Positions 1 to 8,660 of a stretch of DNA of 64,000 nucleotides are shown here, in pieces; the first letter of the stretch is position 1; each line of letters opens with the position of its first letter. Source of the stretch: a virus; the IMG/VR virus record IMGVR_UViG_3300028829_003504, positions 1 through 64,000 of that record. One strand, 5' to 3'. Made by a program: the position numbers and the translations under genes. The notes under the pieces were generated by a model. It searched no databases, was not told where the DNA came from, and saw nothing but the letters and a program-made list of their open reading frames with translations.

Positions 1-309
1 TATAATCAAGCGTTACGTTTAGCTAAGACACTAGCACCTCGCTTACCTGAAGTTAGAGTGGATATATCACCTGACGTATTAGTTAAGGCCGCCTTTGATA
101 TAGCACAGATTGTTCAGGCACTATCTAGATTCGTTGACGATAGTGACGTACAGCAGGTTAAGTTAACCAAGTTCACTGTAGGAAAGCTGCACGACAAACT
201 GGAGCCTATAGCGGAGTTCTTATTAGCGTTACCTAAGAACCACGTGGCTATAAAGCATTTAGATAGCCATATAGCTAGGCTCGGTACGTACATGAAATCT
301 ATAAAGTAA
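1..309 (+). CDS. 3' end of a hypothetical phage protein (partial)
   Basis: The reading frame is open from the first base of the window and stops with TAA at 307-309, so the start codon lies outside. About 102 residues are visible, alpha-helical in character, ending DSHIARLGTYMKSIK. A GTG at 58 could act as an internal start, but the frame is equally good upstream of it. I do not recognise a family. It sits just before a terminator and the head gene cluster, so a structural or morphogenesis role is possible but not shown. Confidence 0.7.
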   Translation, partial: YNQALRLAKTLAPRLPEVRVDISPDVLVKAAFDIAQIVQALSRFVDDSDVQQVKLTKFTVGKLHDKLEPIAEFLLALPKNHVAIKHLDSHIARLGTYMKSIK

Positions 310-313
310 CACT

Positions 314-345
314 AACCCATCTGATTATGTCATTTGGGTTTTTTT
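314..345 (+). terminator. Rho-independent terminator after the partial gene
   Basis: AACCCA at 314-319 pairs with TGGGTT at 335-340 and is followed directly by five T residues. It lies 5 bases after the upstream stop codon. Confidence 0.7.
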
Positions 346-725
346 ACGTCTCCACTTCATATTTCTGTTGCGAGATCTAATTTCATATAGACAAACAGAG
401 AGATTGCACTCCTCTGTTTGGATATACCAAAAGCGGAGGGTATTTAGTTTATCCTACTTACCCTCCAATTCTGGCTATCCTGGTATTCTTGCAGGGATAT
501 CTAATAAGAGTTGAAGACCTACCTGTAGTTGTATTTCCGAAAGTACGCTCACTTTTGAAGCGCTACTTCCTGACAACTAGTACTTAGTACTTAAATCAGG
601 TTATTTAGCTAAAACATGCTGTATATCTTAATTTTTTACTAGTTCGCAAGAAAGTATGTTCTCTTGCGTAACTTTGATGATGTGAGAATCATATTTTCTT
701 GCTTAACTATTAGGAGTCGCTCGAT
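346..725 (+). promoter_or_regulatory. Long hairpin-rich leader before the head genes
   Basis: This gap of about 380 bases has no convincing gene. It holds at least three clear stem-loops: CAAACAGAG 392-400 with CTCTGTTTG 412-420; GGAGGGTA 435-442 with TACCCTCC 459-466; and CGCAAGA 645-651 with TCTTGCG 662-668, extendable by AGTT/AACT. A direct repeat of the form YTCTTGCKTAACT occurs near 661 and 694. The ribosome site AGGAG (712-716) precedes the ATG at 726. It probably carries the promoter and 5' untranslated region of the head operon; no promoter can be fixed by eye. Confidence 0.5.
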
Positions 726-2684
726 ATGGCGGTTAAGAAAAAACTCGGCAAAAGAATGGTACCAGCATTTGCTGGAATCATTGTAGCCGGTGCTTCAAAA
801 AATGAAGCTATCAACCATTACCGTGCCGTTGCCTCTGGTGAGGATGCTCAAGCCCTACGTTCTTCTGACAGTAAATACCAAATGGTAACTGTTGCAAGCT
901 CGGCTGACAGCTTTTTCGATCCATTGACAGGTAACCATGACATGGTAGCTATAGATGCTAATCTAGCATCGGAATCAAGCGGACTTTCGGAGCCTGTACA
1001 GGCGTTTATGACGGTTTGTGCTGACGGATGTGGACACGTTGTTATTGCTGACAGTGACCAAGCCGTTAAATTCTGCCCTAGCTGTTCAACGGCTATTCCG
1101 GACTTAGACAATGACGAAATTGATCGTTTGTGTGCTGAGTCGGAAACGGAGTCTGCTTTAGAAGGTCCTACTGGCCATCAAGGTGTAATAGTTGCTGCAA
1201 CGTCTTACGACGAAGCAGAAACCTTATTTCTTGAAGCCATGAATGGTGAAAATATTGTTGGTATTGTTGATACCACTGACGATGGTGCTAACGTATCAGA
1301 ATCTAGCAGTACTGGTTTAGCTTTTAACACGCATCGCAAATGCGGTGTCAACTTTAGTCCTTTCTTCGGTGAGTCATCTGTTGAAAAAAGTAACGAAGTT
1401 GTATCGGAATTTGAAGCAGTAGCCTCAAATGAAGATGGTGAGTCTGGCTTTGTAGGACAATACTTACTTTGTTCGGATGACACTAATTGTGGTATGCACA
1501 TTATAGCATCTAACAACGAAGCCGTATTCTGTCCATCATGTTCTGGCAACTTAGTCGACCCACAAGATCTTGTGGATATGGAAAATGAAGCGTTAGCCAC
1601 AGGTAATGAAATCTATGCTTCATCTGACGACGACGAAGATGACGACGAAGATGACGACGACAACGTCAGTGTTGATCCTTCAGGCGACGACGAAGATGAC
1701 GACGACGAAGATGACGATGACCTGAAATCTGAATCGACAGGCGACGACATGGACGAAGGCGACGACATGGACGAAGGTGAAGACTTCGAAGAAGAAGATA
1801 CGGATCTTGACGACCTTGACGACCTTGAAGACGATGAAGACGATGAAGACTTCGATTCAGAATCATCTAACCAAGAATTTAAAATCAATATGCTTCAACT
1901 TATCGCTTCTAACGAAGATGATGGCCTTGAAGCATCTCAACTGTCAGTTGCACATTGTGGTTCAATTGCAGGCGTTGAAACTTGGACGGCCTTTTATAAA
2001 GGTACTCCAGTAGCGATGGCTAAAGCAAACGCAGTACCTGACAGTGTATCTAATATTTTCAACACATCTAAGTTTGGCGAAGCCACTGCGGCATCCGCCC
2101 GAGAGCTTGGTGTTGAATCTGCTTTATCTTCTATGGGATTCCAGGCTATTGTACCTGACTGTTCTATGGAAGTTGCCGTTGCCCAAGCCATCCTTGATGA
2201 AGCCGATAGTATAAAGCAACAAGCTTTAGCCTCTGTCGATACTTTACGCAATGACATGGTAGCAAGCTTCGGTTCTGCACTAGCTACTTCCGCTATGGGT
2301 ATTAACCGTGGTGTGTTTGCAGGTGTAAGTAACCCTATCCGAGATAACTTAGTTGCATCTTTAAGTGCAGCGGGTATCAAAGATCCGGCACCACTTGTCG
2401 ACCGCGCTTTCGAGCAAGGCTCAGACTCGTATGCCAAAATTCTTCTGGCCAAAGCTTCGGACATAAACTCCAAGGCGCCTGAGGTTCAGAATCAAATAGC
2501 AGAGTCGGTCTCACAGACTAACTTCTTAGCAGCACATGCTTCTACACAAGGCGCAGAGTCTATTGGTACGGTTATCACCAGTACAAGTAGTAACCGCGAC
2601 AACGTAGCAGACCCGATGTTAAGTAAATCTAGTTCGTCGGACATGAAATCTATGGTTCAAGGTCTTAACCTAAGCCGTCGTTAA
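726..2684 (+). CDS. Acidic scaffold/prohead-core-like protein with two zinc ribbons
   Basis: 652 residues. The N-terminal half has two similar Cys4 knuckles, a CxxxC...FCPSC arrangement near residues 98-120 and CxxxxxC...FCPSC near 249-272. Residues about 300-380 are almost entirely Asp and Glu, interrupted by LKSES (333-337) and DSESS (377-381). The C-terminal 260 residues are Ala/Ser-rich and mostly helical. Very acidic, low-complexity proteins just upstream of the capsid gene are typical of scaffolds or prohead cores, which viral Glu-specific proteases process. The Glu-Ser sites around the acid tract fit such cleavage. No protease gene is visible in the window. Role is inferred from position and composition. 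Confidence 0.5.
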   Translation: MAVKKKLGKRMVPAFAGIIVAGASKNEAINHYRAVASGEDAQALRSSDSKYQMVTVASSADSFFDPLTGNHDMVAIDANLASESSGLSEPVQAFMTVCADGCGHVVIADSDQAVKFCPSCSTAIPDLDNDEIDRLCAESETESALEGPTGHQGVIVAATSYDEAETLFLEAMNGENIVGIVDTTDDGANVSESSSTGLAFNTHRKCGVNFSPFFGESSVEKSNEVVSEFEAVASNEDGESGFVGQYLLCSDDTNCGMHIIASNNEAVFCPSCSGNLVDPQDLVDMENEALATGNEIYASSDDDEDDDEDDDDNVSVDPSGDDEDDDDEDDDDLKSESTGDDMDEGDDMDEGEDFEEEDTDLDDLDDLEDDEDDEDFDSESSNQEFKINMLQLIASNEDDGLEASQLSVAHCGSIAGVETWTAFYKGTPVAMAKANAVPDSVSNIFNTSKFGEATAASARELGVESALSSMGFQAIVPDCSMEVAVAQAILDEADSIKQQALASVDTLRNDMVASFGSALATSAMGINRGVFAGVSNPIRDNLVASLSAAGIKDPAPLVDRAFEQGSDSYAKILLAKASDINSKAPEVQNQIAESVSQTNFLAAHASTQGAESIGTVITSTSSNRDNVADPMLSKSSSSDMKSMVQGLNLSRR

Positions 2685-2714
2685 TAACTTTTTTGGTAAC
2701 TTGGAGACATTAAT

Positions 2715-3413
2715 ATGTTGAATTACCGTGGTACAATTTTCACACAAACAGATAGCTCAAAAGTAGCAACTGGTGAAATCATAAATGAAGAAGGCGCAGC
2801 ATTAGTAATCTTACGTGAAGGTTCTAGTTCTGTAATACAAGAGTCGAAAGGTGCATCAGGTGAAATCTTTGCAGGTTTTTCTTATGAACGTACTCGTCGT
2901 CCATCTATCCTAGCTGCAATCGAAGAAGGCGTTATTGCTGATTCGATTATACGTTTAGGCCGTACCCCTGAGCCTGGTAAGATTGCTATCTGGGTTGCAG
3001 GTACAGAAATCACAATCGAAGTTGGCGCAGATGCACCTGATGATGCAACTACCGTTAACTTAAATGGAAGTGAAATCCTTACCCATGCTGACATGAATGA
3101 TAAAGATTTTATTGTTCAGTATCTATATGAGCCTACAGTTAGCGAAGCCCGTTTATTTGGTGAAGGTAACGAATTTTCTGCAACTCCAGCCTCTGCTGAT
3201 ATTGGTGTTTGTGGTCGTATTCTTGGTGGTGTAGTTTCAACTAACTTCTTCGACATTGATGCCGATTGGTCTGATGAAACTAAAATGCACCCAAGCCTCG
3301 GCGCAGATGGTCGTTTGACTATTGGCGGTCCTGGTACTGAGCTGACTAACCTTATCATTAAGGAAGCTCCTCGTTCAGATAGTGCTTTCCTTACTGTCGA
3401 ATTCATTCGCTAA
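2715..3413 (+). CDS. Probable head structural or decoration protein
   Basis: 232 residues, mostly beta-strand in character, start ATG after TTGGAGAC. It lies between the acidic scaffold candidate and the capsid gene, 30 bases after one and 47 before the other. No membrane segment or catalytic motif is visible. Small beta-rich proteins at this site in tailed phages are commonly capsid decoration or auxiliary head proteins; that is the reason for the call, not sequence recognition. Confidence 0.4.
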   Translation: MLNYRGTIFTQTDSSKVATGEIINEEGAALVILREGSSSVIQESKGASGEIFAGFSYERTRRPSILAAIEEGVIADSIIRLGRTPEPGKIAIWVAGTEITIEVGADAPDDATTVNLNGSEILTHADMNDKDFIVQYLYEPTVSEARLFGEGNEFSATPASADIGVCGRILGGVVSTNFFDIDADWSDETKMHPSLGADGRLTIGGPGTELTNLIIKEAPRSDSAFLTVEFIR

Positions 3414-3460
3414 TTAGTTACCTGGTAACTTTCTATTAAAACAAATTTGGAGTTTTAAAT

Positions 3461-4567
3461 ATGCAAAATTTACGTAACGTAAATCAAATGGTAACTAAGA
3501 CAGGTAGTCCCCTGAGCGGTGTTACGCTAAACGGCCGAGGTAATACTCCGTCAGTTTCAATCTCGAACGACGGTAATATCTCAGCTTACACTAATGCTGA
3601 TGCGTTAGCACAAGCCCAGCAATTAATGGCTTTAAGTTCTTCGCAGCAAGTTGTTCCTGCTCAGTCTGTTTCTACAGCCGCAGAACAACGCTTACAGAAT
3701 GAAAGTCGTCAAGAAGCAGTTGCCCGTGCTCAAGAATCGGACGTTGAATGGTCAGCACTTGGTGCCGCATTAGCGGATGAAATTCAAGAGCAAGCTGATC
3801 GTGACGGTTTCTTACGTCGCATTTGTCAAGGCCAAACTTTACGTCAAGGCGAATTGCCTCGAGTACCTATGGAGCAAAACATTGCGGAAGCAATTGTTGC
3901 AACTTCTGAGTCTCAAATGGGCTATCAACGCCTAACAGCTAAAGTAATGAACCCGCCTGAATTCCAAATCAAAGCAAACGTTCGCGTTGCTCAAATCGAT
4001 TTGGACCAAGTATCTGGTGATTTACTTGACAAAGCTTACAACGACGGCTTAAACGCTATCATGGTAGAAGAAGATCGTATGTGGAAACGTGCTGCCGACC
4101 AAGCTGTAGGTATCGTTAATCCGATTACATACATTCAAGGTCGTTTAAGTCCTCGTTACTTATCTGAGCTTCGTACGTCGGTAACTAACTGGAACTTACC
4201 TGTTTCAACTGCTATCTTAAGTAATGATTACTGGAACGACATTAATGGCGATCCTGAATGGGCTACAATGCTTGATCCAATCACACAGCATGATTTAGTT
4301 CTTCACGGCCAAATCGCAACGTTGCAAGGTATGACATTATTGACTGATGGTTACCGTGCACCTAACCAGATTGTTTTACGTCCTGGTGAAATCTACGTTG
4401 TTGCTGATGCTAAATACCACGGTTCTTACTCAACTCGTGGTGGTATTCGCTCTGAACCTACTTCAGGCGCTAATAGCGGTGATACTACTAAGGGCTGGTT
4501 AATGCACGAAACTTTTTCTTTTGTTTTGGCTAATCTACGTTCTGTTGCCAAAGGACAAAGAATCTAA
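3461..4567 (+). CDS. Probable major capsid protein
   Basis: 368 residues with a Ser/Gln/Ala-rich N-terminal region of roughly 95 residues, then a compact alpha/beta region containing a helical stretch and the segment YITRGGIRSEPTSG-like (visible as YSTRGGIRSEPTSG) near the end. The N-terminal arm contains LQNESRQ, a Glu-Ser site that could be a prohead-protease cleavage point. It follows a scaffold-like gene and precedes tail genes, and its length suits an HK97-fold major capsid protein with a removable N-terminal domain. ATG follows TTTGGAG. Identification rests on order, size and architecture. Confidence 0.65.
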   Translation: MQNLRNVNQMVTKTGSPLSGVTLNGRGNTPSVSISNDGNISAYTNADALAQAQQLMALSSSQQVVPAQSVSTAAEQRLQNESRQEAVARAQESDVEWSALGAALADEIQEQADRDGFLRRICQGQTLRQGELPRVPMEQNIAEAIVATSESQMGYQRLTAKVMNPPEFQIKANVRVAQIDLDQVSGDLLDKAYNDGLNAIMVEEDRMWKRAADQAVGIVNPITYIQGRLSPRYLSELRTSVTNWNLPVSTAILSNDYWNDINGDPEWATMLDPITQHDLVLHGQIATLQGMTLLTDGYRAPNQIVLRPGEIYVVADAKYHGSYSTRGGIRSEPTSGANSGDTTKGWLMHETFSFVLANLRSVAKGQRI

Positions 4568-4601
4568 GGTTAGTCCTTAAATTCTAACAGGGTGTTGCAT
4601 T

Positions 4602-4743
4602 GCAGCGCCCAACCAAAACTCTTTCCGATTAATAGCGAACACGACCGGCCAGTCCTGACGAAGTCCAATCACTTTGTCTAACTCTATTAATCTGATTCAC
4701 AATGATTGGATTGAAACATGGAAAGAGTTTTGGTGGGCGCTGC
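4602..4743 (+). ncRNA. Structured RNA with long closing stem, pseudoknot and hammerhead-like core
   Basis: Located between the capsid gene and a terminator, with no credible ORF on the plus strand. Closing stem P1: 4602-4626 pairs with 4720-4743, about 24 base pairs with one bulged A. Inside, GATTAATAG (4627-4635) pairs perfectly with CTATTAATC (4684-4692), and AGTCCAATCA (4662-4671) pairs with TGATTGGATT (4703-4712, one G-U). These two cross, forming an H-type pseudoknot. CTGACGA (4655-4661) directly precedes the second stem and GAAA (4713-4716) directly follows it, as in hammerhead ribozyme cores, and GAC/GTC (4643-4645/4652-4654) forms a small hairpin in the stem I position. The required U at 16.1 is absent, so cleavage is uncertain. 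A further hairpin with AGC triloop lies at 4779-4797. Confidence 0.55.
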
Positions 4744-4802
4744 TAGTGCCTTGCCTTGTGCATTGGTAAACTTCCCTGGGTCTATCAGCGATAGGCCTCT
4801 TT

Positions 4803-4836
4803 GGCTGAGTTGAAATACACTCAGTCTTTTTTTTTT
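4803..4836 (+). terminator. Strong Rho-independent terminator after the structured RNA
   Basis: GGCTGAGT (4803-4810) pairs with ACTCAGTC (4819-4826) with one G-U, followed by ten T residues at 4827-4836. It ends the capsid and structured-RNA transcript. Confidence 0.85.
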
Positions 4837-4849
4837 GTGGAGCGGTTTC

Positions 4850-5329
4850 ATGCAGAACAACGCTAAAGACCTTATTGCCTTAGCAGCCCTTGCCTTTAAT
4901 CGAAAAGATTTTGAGACAGCAGGTACATTATTTGCATCTGCTATGTCTACTAAAGATACCGGAGAGTTCATTGAAAGCCTTATGGCAGACAACTACTCAC
5001 TGGCGGCTTTGTCTAGTACACTTGAAAACATTTCGGAAGAAACAGAACTAGATAATCTAGCTTCTGCTGCTGCTACGTTAAGCCTTTCTATGGAAAGTAC
5101 ATTCAAAGATAAAACCAAAGCCGCCTTGTCGGAGAGTGGGTTTATTAATGAAGACGAATTATCTGAATCTTATAGTGGAGATCACTATGATGACGAGGAT
5201 GATGAAGATGACGATGACGATGACGATGACGCAGACGAGGATGATGGAGAGGATGATGAAGATCTAAAATCAGAATCTTCAACGATAGACTTCGGTGCCG
5301 TAAGGTCTCCAATTCAAATCATTGAATAG
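4850..5329 (+). CDS. Small head-region protein with acidic C-terminal tract
   Basis: 159 residues from the ATG at 4850, chosen over an upstream TTG because GGAG lies 7 bases before it. The first 100 residues are helical; residues about 112-138 are nearly all Asp/Glu. The tract ends in LKSESS (139-144), the same motif that follows the acid tract of the scaffold-like protein at 726. It is a separate transcription unit between two terminators. A head-core or tail-completion role is possible. No family recognised. Confidence 0.6.
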   Translation: MQNNAKDLIALAALAFNRKDFETAGTLFASAMSTKDTGEFIESLMADNYSLAALSSTLENISEETELDNLASAAATLSLSMESTFKDKTKAALSESGFINEDELSESYSGDHYDDEDDEDDDDDDDDADEDDGEDDEDLKSESSTIDFGAVRSPIQIIE

Positions 5330-5339
5330 TCCAAAATGA

Positions 5340-5380
5340 CCTCGACAGATGTAGTTTATGCTATATCCTCGAGGCTTTTT
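5340..5380 (+). terminator. Rho-independent terminator
   Basis: CCTCGA (5340-5345) pairs with TCGAGG (5369-5374); C then five T residues follow. The loop can form its own weak stem. Confidence 0.65.
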
Positions 5381-5398
5381 ACGTTTTAGGTGATAATC

Positions 5399-6058
5399 AT
5401 GACAGAACACGTACCAGCACGTTCCATTGATTTCCTAGATGGAGTGGAAAAGTCTGACGCTCCTCTTCTAGCTACGTTGCTTGGTTTTAGGACACAGGTA
5501 CAGAACCATCTACGTATTAAAAAGTTCCCTCTAATATTTGATGACGATCCTAAAGGCGCCATTAAACGGGCTTACGCAGGGTCTATATCTCTTCCTTACG
5601 GTTACTGGCGTATATCGTCAATGAACCTATCTGAGGACGACCAAGCTATACAACAAATCAAAAGAGCAGGCAGTGGCTTCTCTATGCCGGATTTAGAAGA
5701 TGCTGTTATTAATAAAGACTTCCTATTTAGGGCCAACATTGAGGTAGAGTGTACTTACATTAACGATGACCCTAGAGAAGTCTTAGCTTTCGTAGAGAGG
5801 TTAATGATCGTTAACGCTACTCGTATGTTAACCTTTGAGATACATCTTCCTACAGGCTCTAATTGGACTGTTACTCCTTTCGCTTCCGAGAAAGGTGCTA
5901 GTATTCCGCAAGCCACTAGGGAAGACGAAGGTAAACCTGGAGTAATGGAAGTTACCTTTAGTTATAGGCTGAGTACTAAGACTGGACTCATTAAACCTGT
6001 AGCTAAGATTAATAACGACGGTCACATAACTACTAATACCAAAATAGGGAGACCTTAA
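5399..6058 (+). CDS. Structural protein, candidate tail completion or terminator protein
   Basis: 219 residues from the ATG at 5399, preceded by AGGTGA; a GTG at 5390 is inside that ribosome site. Alpha/beta composition without membrane segments. It is the first of two genes immediately upstream of the tail sheath, where neck, head-completion or tail-terminator proteins are usually encoded. Its stop overlaps the next ATG (TAATG), showing translational coupling. No sequence match recognised. Confidence 0.4.
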   Translation: MTEHVPARSIDFLDGVEKSDAPLLATLLGFRTQVQNHLRIKKFPLIFDDDPKGAIKRAYAGSISLPYGYWRISSMNLSEDDQAIQQIKRAGSGFSMPDLEDAVINKDFLFRANIEVECTYINDDPREVLAFVERLMIVNATRMLTFEIHLPTGSNWTVTPFASEKGASIPQATREDEGKPGVMEVTFSYRLSTKTGLIKPVAKINNDGHITTNTKIGRP

Positions 6059-6429
6059 TGCGAAAAAGAGCTAACCCGTATAAAGAGCAAGGACGAACCA
6101 TTGTAACACAGTTGGCTATGTCACTTACTAGAATTACTACACGTAGTAGTTTGTTTAAGCAGAGCGTATCAGCTAACATACCCGATGGTGAACCCTTTTA
6201 CAATATAGACCAGAATATGTCAGTTGATGTTCCACATGAAATCACAGGCATTAAGCATCTGCTTTATATTAAAACGCCACAGAAGGTTAATCTTACAATT
6301 GAAAAAGACGGAATGTCAATCACTCAAGAAGTCGATGGCCTTTATGTATTTCACGGTAAGATTGATGGGGTAATAAAAATTACCTCTGCACTTGAAGAAC
6401 CAGTCATGTGCAACTTGGTTTATTCGTAA
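6058..6429 (+). CDS. Hypothetical protein upstream of tail sheath
   Basis: 123 residues, beta-rich, basic N-terminus. The ATG overlaps the preceding stop codon. It ends 34 bases before the sheath gene; a short perfect hairpin, ATTTAGT/ACTAAAT with a 5-base loop, lies between. Probably part of the neck or tail assembly set by position only. Confidence 0.6.
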   Translation: MRKRANPYKEQGRTIVTQLAMSLTRITTRSSLFKQSVSANIPDGEPFYNIDQNMSVDVPHEITGIKHLLYIKTPQKVNLTIEKDGMSITQEVDGLYVFHGKIDGVIKITSALEEPVMCNLVYS

Positions 6430-6463
6430 TTTAGTTACATACTAAATAGAGGAGACATAGTAT

Positions 6464-8065
6464 ATGTTAGCAACTAACAGCCCTAGTGCTGGTGTCTATA
6501 CTGTCGAAAATGACAGGTCGCAACGTATTAAAGCGGCTTCTACTTCTATCGGAGCGATCGTTGGTGCAGCAAATAGAGGTCCAATAATGGAACCTACTAT
6601 CTGTTTCGACAATGAAGAATTCCGTCAGAAGTTCGGCAAGAAAGACCCACGCATCGGTTACATGCACTACTGCGCCGAAGCTTTTCTTGAGCAATCAAGA
6701 CTAAGCGTAGTACGTGTTGCATTAGATACAAAACTTGGCGGTGTTTACATTGCCACCGAATCGAATTTTTCCAAGCCTAGAACTTTACCTGCTGGTTTAG
6801 ACTCTGCTGACTTGTTAGACTTCGGAGTCGAAGACATAATGTTTATTTATGCCGTAGACCCGGGCAAATGGAATAACGAACTACGTATAGTTTGGTACCC
6901 AGATGTAAACGACGCAGAAGGTCAGGCTTTCTTTATTCAGGTATACGAAGGTAATACAGGTATCGCTACCGAGATTCACCATTGTACTACTCATGAAAAA
7001 GTTAACGGTAACGGTACTCAGATGTTTGTTGAAGACGTTATTAATGAAGGCTCAAATTTAATCCGAGTCCGCATTAATGAGAACCATCCTGCATTTGACA
7101 ACAATGATGAACCTGTACTTATAAACGCTGTAGGTGAAGCTACCCTTACTGGAGGCGATGATGGTTTACCTTTTAGCTTAGGTGAGCCTAGATTCGTAGC
7201 AGCGTGCTTACAAGCCTGGGAGTTGTATTCTGATTGGGAACAAGTCGAAGTTAATATCTTAATTAACGGCGGTTTGTCTATACCTTCAATCCAATTGAAG
7301 ATGGATGAAATCTGTATACGTAGACAGGATTGTATTGCTGTACTTGATATACCTAGCGATAAGCAAGACCCTATAGATGCAGTGGATTATCGACGTAATA
7401 CCTTGAATTTGAATAGTTCATTAAGTGCTTCTTATGCACCTGATATTTTAATCAGAGACAAAGATAACGGACGTGATCAATACGTTCCACCTTCAGGCCA
7501 TGTTGCAGCGCGTTACGCCTTTACGGATAATGACTTCGCTACTTGGTTTGCACCAGGCGGTCTTACTAGAGGTAGAATGCCTACTGCTATTGGCTTACGC
7601 CATAACTACAAGTTAAGTCACAGAAACATTCTTACTGAGAACCAAATCAACTCGATTATATCAGTTGAAGGTAACGGTATTAATATCTGGAATGCCGATA
7701 CTATGTATGCAATAAAGTCAGCATTAAACGACATTGGTATTCGTCGTATGCTATGCTTCTTACATTCTAGTGTTCGCATCAATAATTTGTATGCGGTATT
7801 TGAACCTAACGATAGTATCTTACGCCAACGTCAACGTTCTTCTGTGGAAGACTTGCTTGAGCCTATTTTACGAGGCCGAGGTTTATACTGGTACCAGGTA
7901 GTATGTGACGAAAGAAATAACACGGCTGAAACAACGGATAATGGCGACTTGATTGTTGACATTTACCTAGACCCAGTCCGATACACTAAGCGAATCCATT
8001 TAAGTGCGATTATTCCTCGTACAGGCCAAATAGATTTTGCTGAAAAACTTATTAACAATAGTTAA
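6464..8065 (+). CDS. Contractile tail sheath protein
   Basis: 533 residues. The start SPSAGVYTVENDRS and the following STSIGAIVGAANRGPIMEP match the conserved N-terminus of phage tail sheath proteins (the SPGVY, IVG and GP pattern). The C-terminus, with TKRIHLSAIIPRTGQIDFA, is also typical of the conserved sheath C-terminal domain that interlocks neighbouring subunits. It polymerises around the tail tube and contracts at infection. A clear ribosome site, GAGGAG, precedes the ATG. Followed 11 bases later by the tube gene, the usual order. Confidence 0.93.
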   Translation: MLATNSPSAGVYTVENDRSQRIKAASTSIGAIVGAANRGPIMEPTICFDNEEFRQKFGKKDPRIGYMHYCAEAFLEQSRLSVVRVALDTKLGGVYIATESNFSKPRTLPAGLDSADLLDFGVEDIMFIYAVDPGKWNNELRIVWYPDVNDAEGQAFFIQVYEGNTGIATEIHHCTTHEKVNGNGTQMFVEDVINEGSNLIRVRINENHPAFDNNDEPVLINAVGEATLTGGDDGLPFSLGEPRFVAACLQAWELYSDWEQVEVNILINGGLSIPSIQLKMDEICIRRQDCIAVLDIPSDKQDPIDAVDYRRNTLNLNSSLSASYAPDILIRDKDNGRDQYVPPSGHVAARYAFTDNDFATWFAPGGLTRGRMPTAIGLRHNYKLSHRNILTENQINSIISVEGNGINIWNADTMYAIKSALNDIGIRRMLCFLHSSVRINNLYAVFEPNDSILRQRQRSSVEDLLEPILRGRGLYWYQVVCDERNNTAETTDNGDLIVDIYLDPVRYTKRIHLSAIIPRTGQIDFAEKLINNS

Positions 8066-8076
8066 CGGAGCATACC

Positions 8077-8586
8077 ATGCCTAAAGTTGAACTAAAAGAA
8101 CTTCAAGATAACGTTAAAGACCCGTTGCTATCTGATAACTACGAAATCGTTTTCGCTTTACCTTCCGGTATAGGCGGTGATGCAGCCTCGTTACGTGTGC
8201 AATGTAAATCTGCCGCAAAGCCGGGTAGTACTATCGAGCAACAAATGGTAGAAGTGTTTGGTCACACTACACGACACGCTGGACGTAAAACATTCAGTGG
8301 TACCATGTCAATTTCTTTCCAAGAGAACAGTACTGCAACAATTACTACTATCTTAGAAGATTGGCACGAACTTATCCGTAGTACGGAAGGTCAAATTGGT
8401 GCATTCAAATCTGAATACGCTACTAACGCTGAGTTCCATCTTCTTAACCAGAAGGGAGAGCCTATTCGTTCATACAAGATTCATGCGGTATGGCCTACAG
8501 AAGTTCCTGAAATTCCAATGGAACAATCTGCTACGGCAATTGAATTATCTGCAACATTCTCGTTTGACCACTATACTCCTATCTAA
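8077..8586 (+). CDS. Tail tube protein (gp19-like)
   Basis: 169 residues, beta-rich. It begins with a region containing DPLLSDNYEIVFALPSG, then an internal MSISFQENSTATI, and ends IRSYKIHAVWPTEVPEIPM followed by TATFSFDHYTPI-type strands; that late strand pattern is characteristic of T4 gp19-like tube proteins. It forms the hexameric inner tube through which DNA passes. Directly follows the sheath gene and precedes a UUCG hairpin. Confidence 0.88.
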   Translation: MPKVELKELQDNVKDPLLSDNYEIVFALPSGIGGDAASLRVQCKSAAKPGSTIEQQMVEVFGHTTRHAGRKTFSGTMSISFQENSTATITTILEDWHELIRSTEGQIGAFKSEYATNAEFHLLNQKGEPIRSYKIHAVWPTEVPEIPMEQSATAIELSATFSFDHYTPI

Positions 8587-8599
8587 CAGAGTATTCTCG

Positions 8600-8626
8600 G
8601 TAAAGGGGGCTTCGGCCCTCATTTAC
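8600..8626 (+). terminator. UUCG-loop hairpin after tail tube gene
   Basis: GTAAAGGGGGC (8600-8610) pairs with GCCCTC and TTTAC (8615-8626, one bulged A) around a TTCG tetraloop. There is no T run, so it may act as a processing or stability element rather than a strict terminator. Confidence 0.55.
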
Positions 8627-8660
8627 ATTATCTTAAGCTAATTAAAGAGCAGCTATTTTT

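Noticed and set aside
1613-1888. Minus-strand ORF of almost pure serine
   Set aside because: It is the antisense of the Asp/Glu-rich tract of the scaffold-like gene; codon bias creates it.
4643-4720. A canonical, certainly active hammerhead ribozyme
   Set aside because: The U at position 16.1 and a continuous stem III are missing, so only a hammerhead-like core is claimed.
4687-4992. Minus-strand ORF of 101 codons over the structured RNA and next gene start
   Set aside because: Overlaps the RNA, a strong terminator and a real plus-strand gene, with no ribosome site.
6430-6463. ATTTAGT/ACTAAAT hairpin as terminator before the sheath gene
   Set aside because: No T tract, and stopping here would cut off the sheath operon; treated as minor structure.
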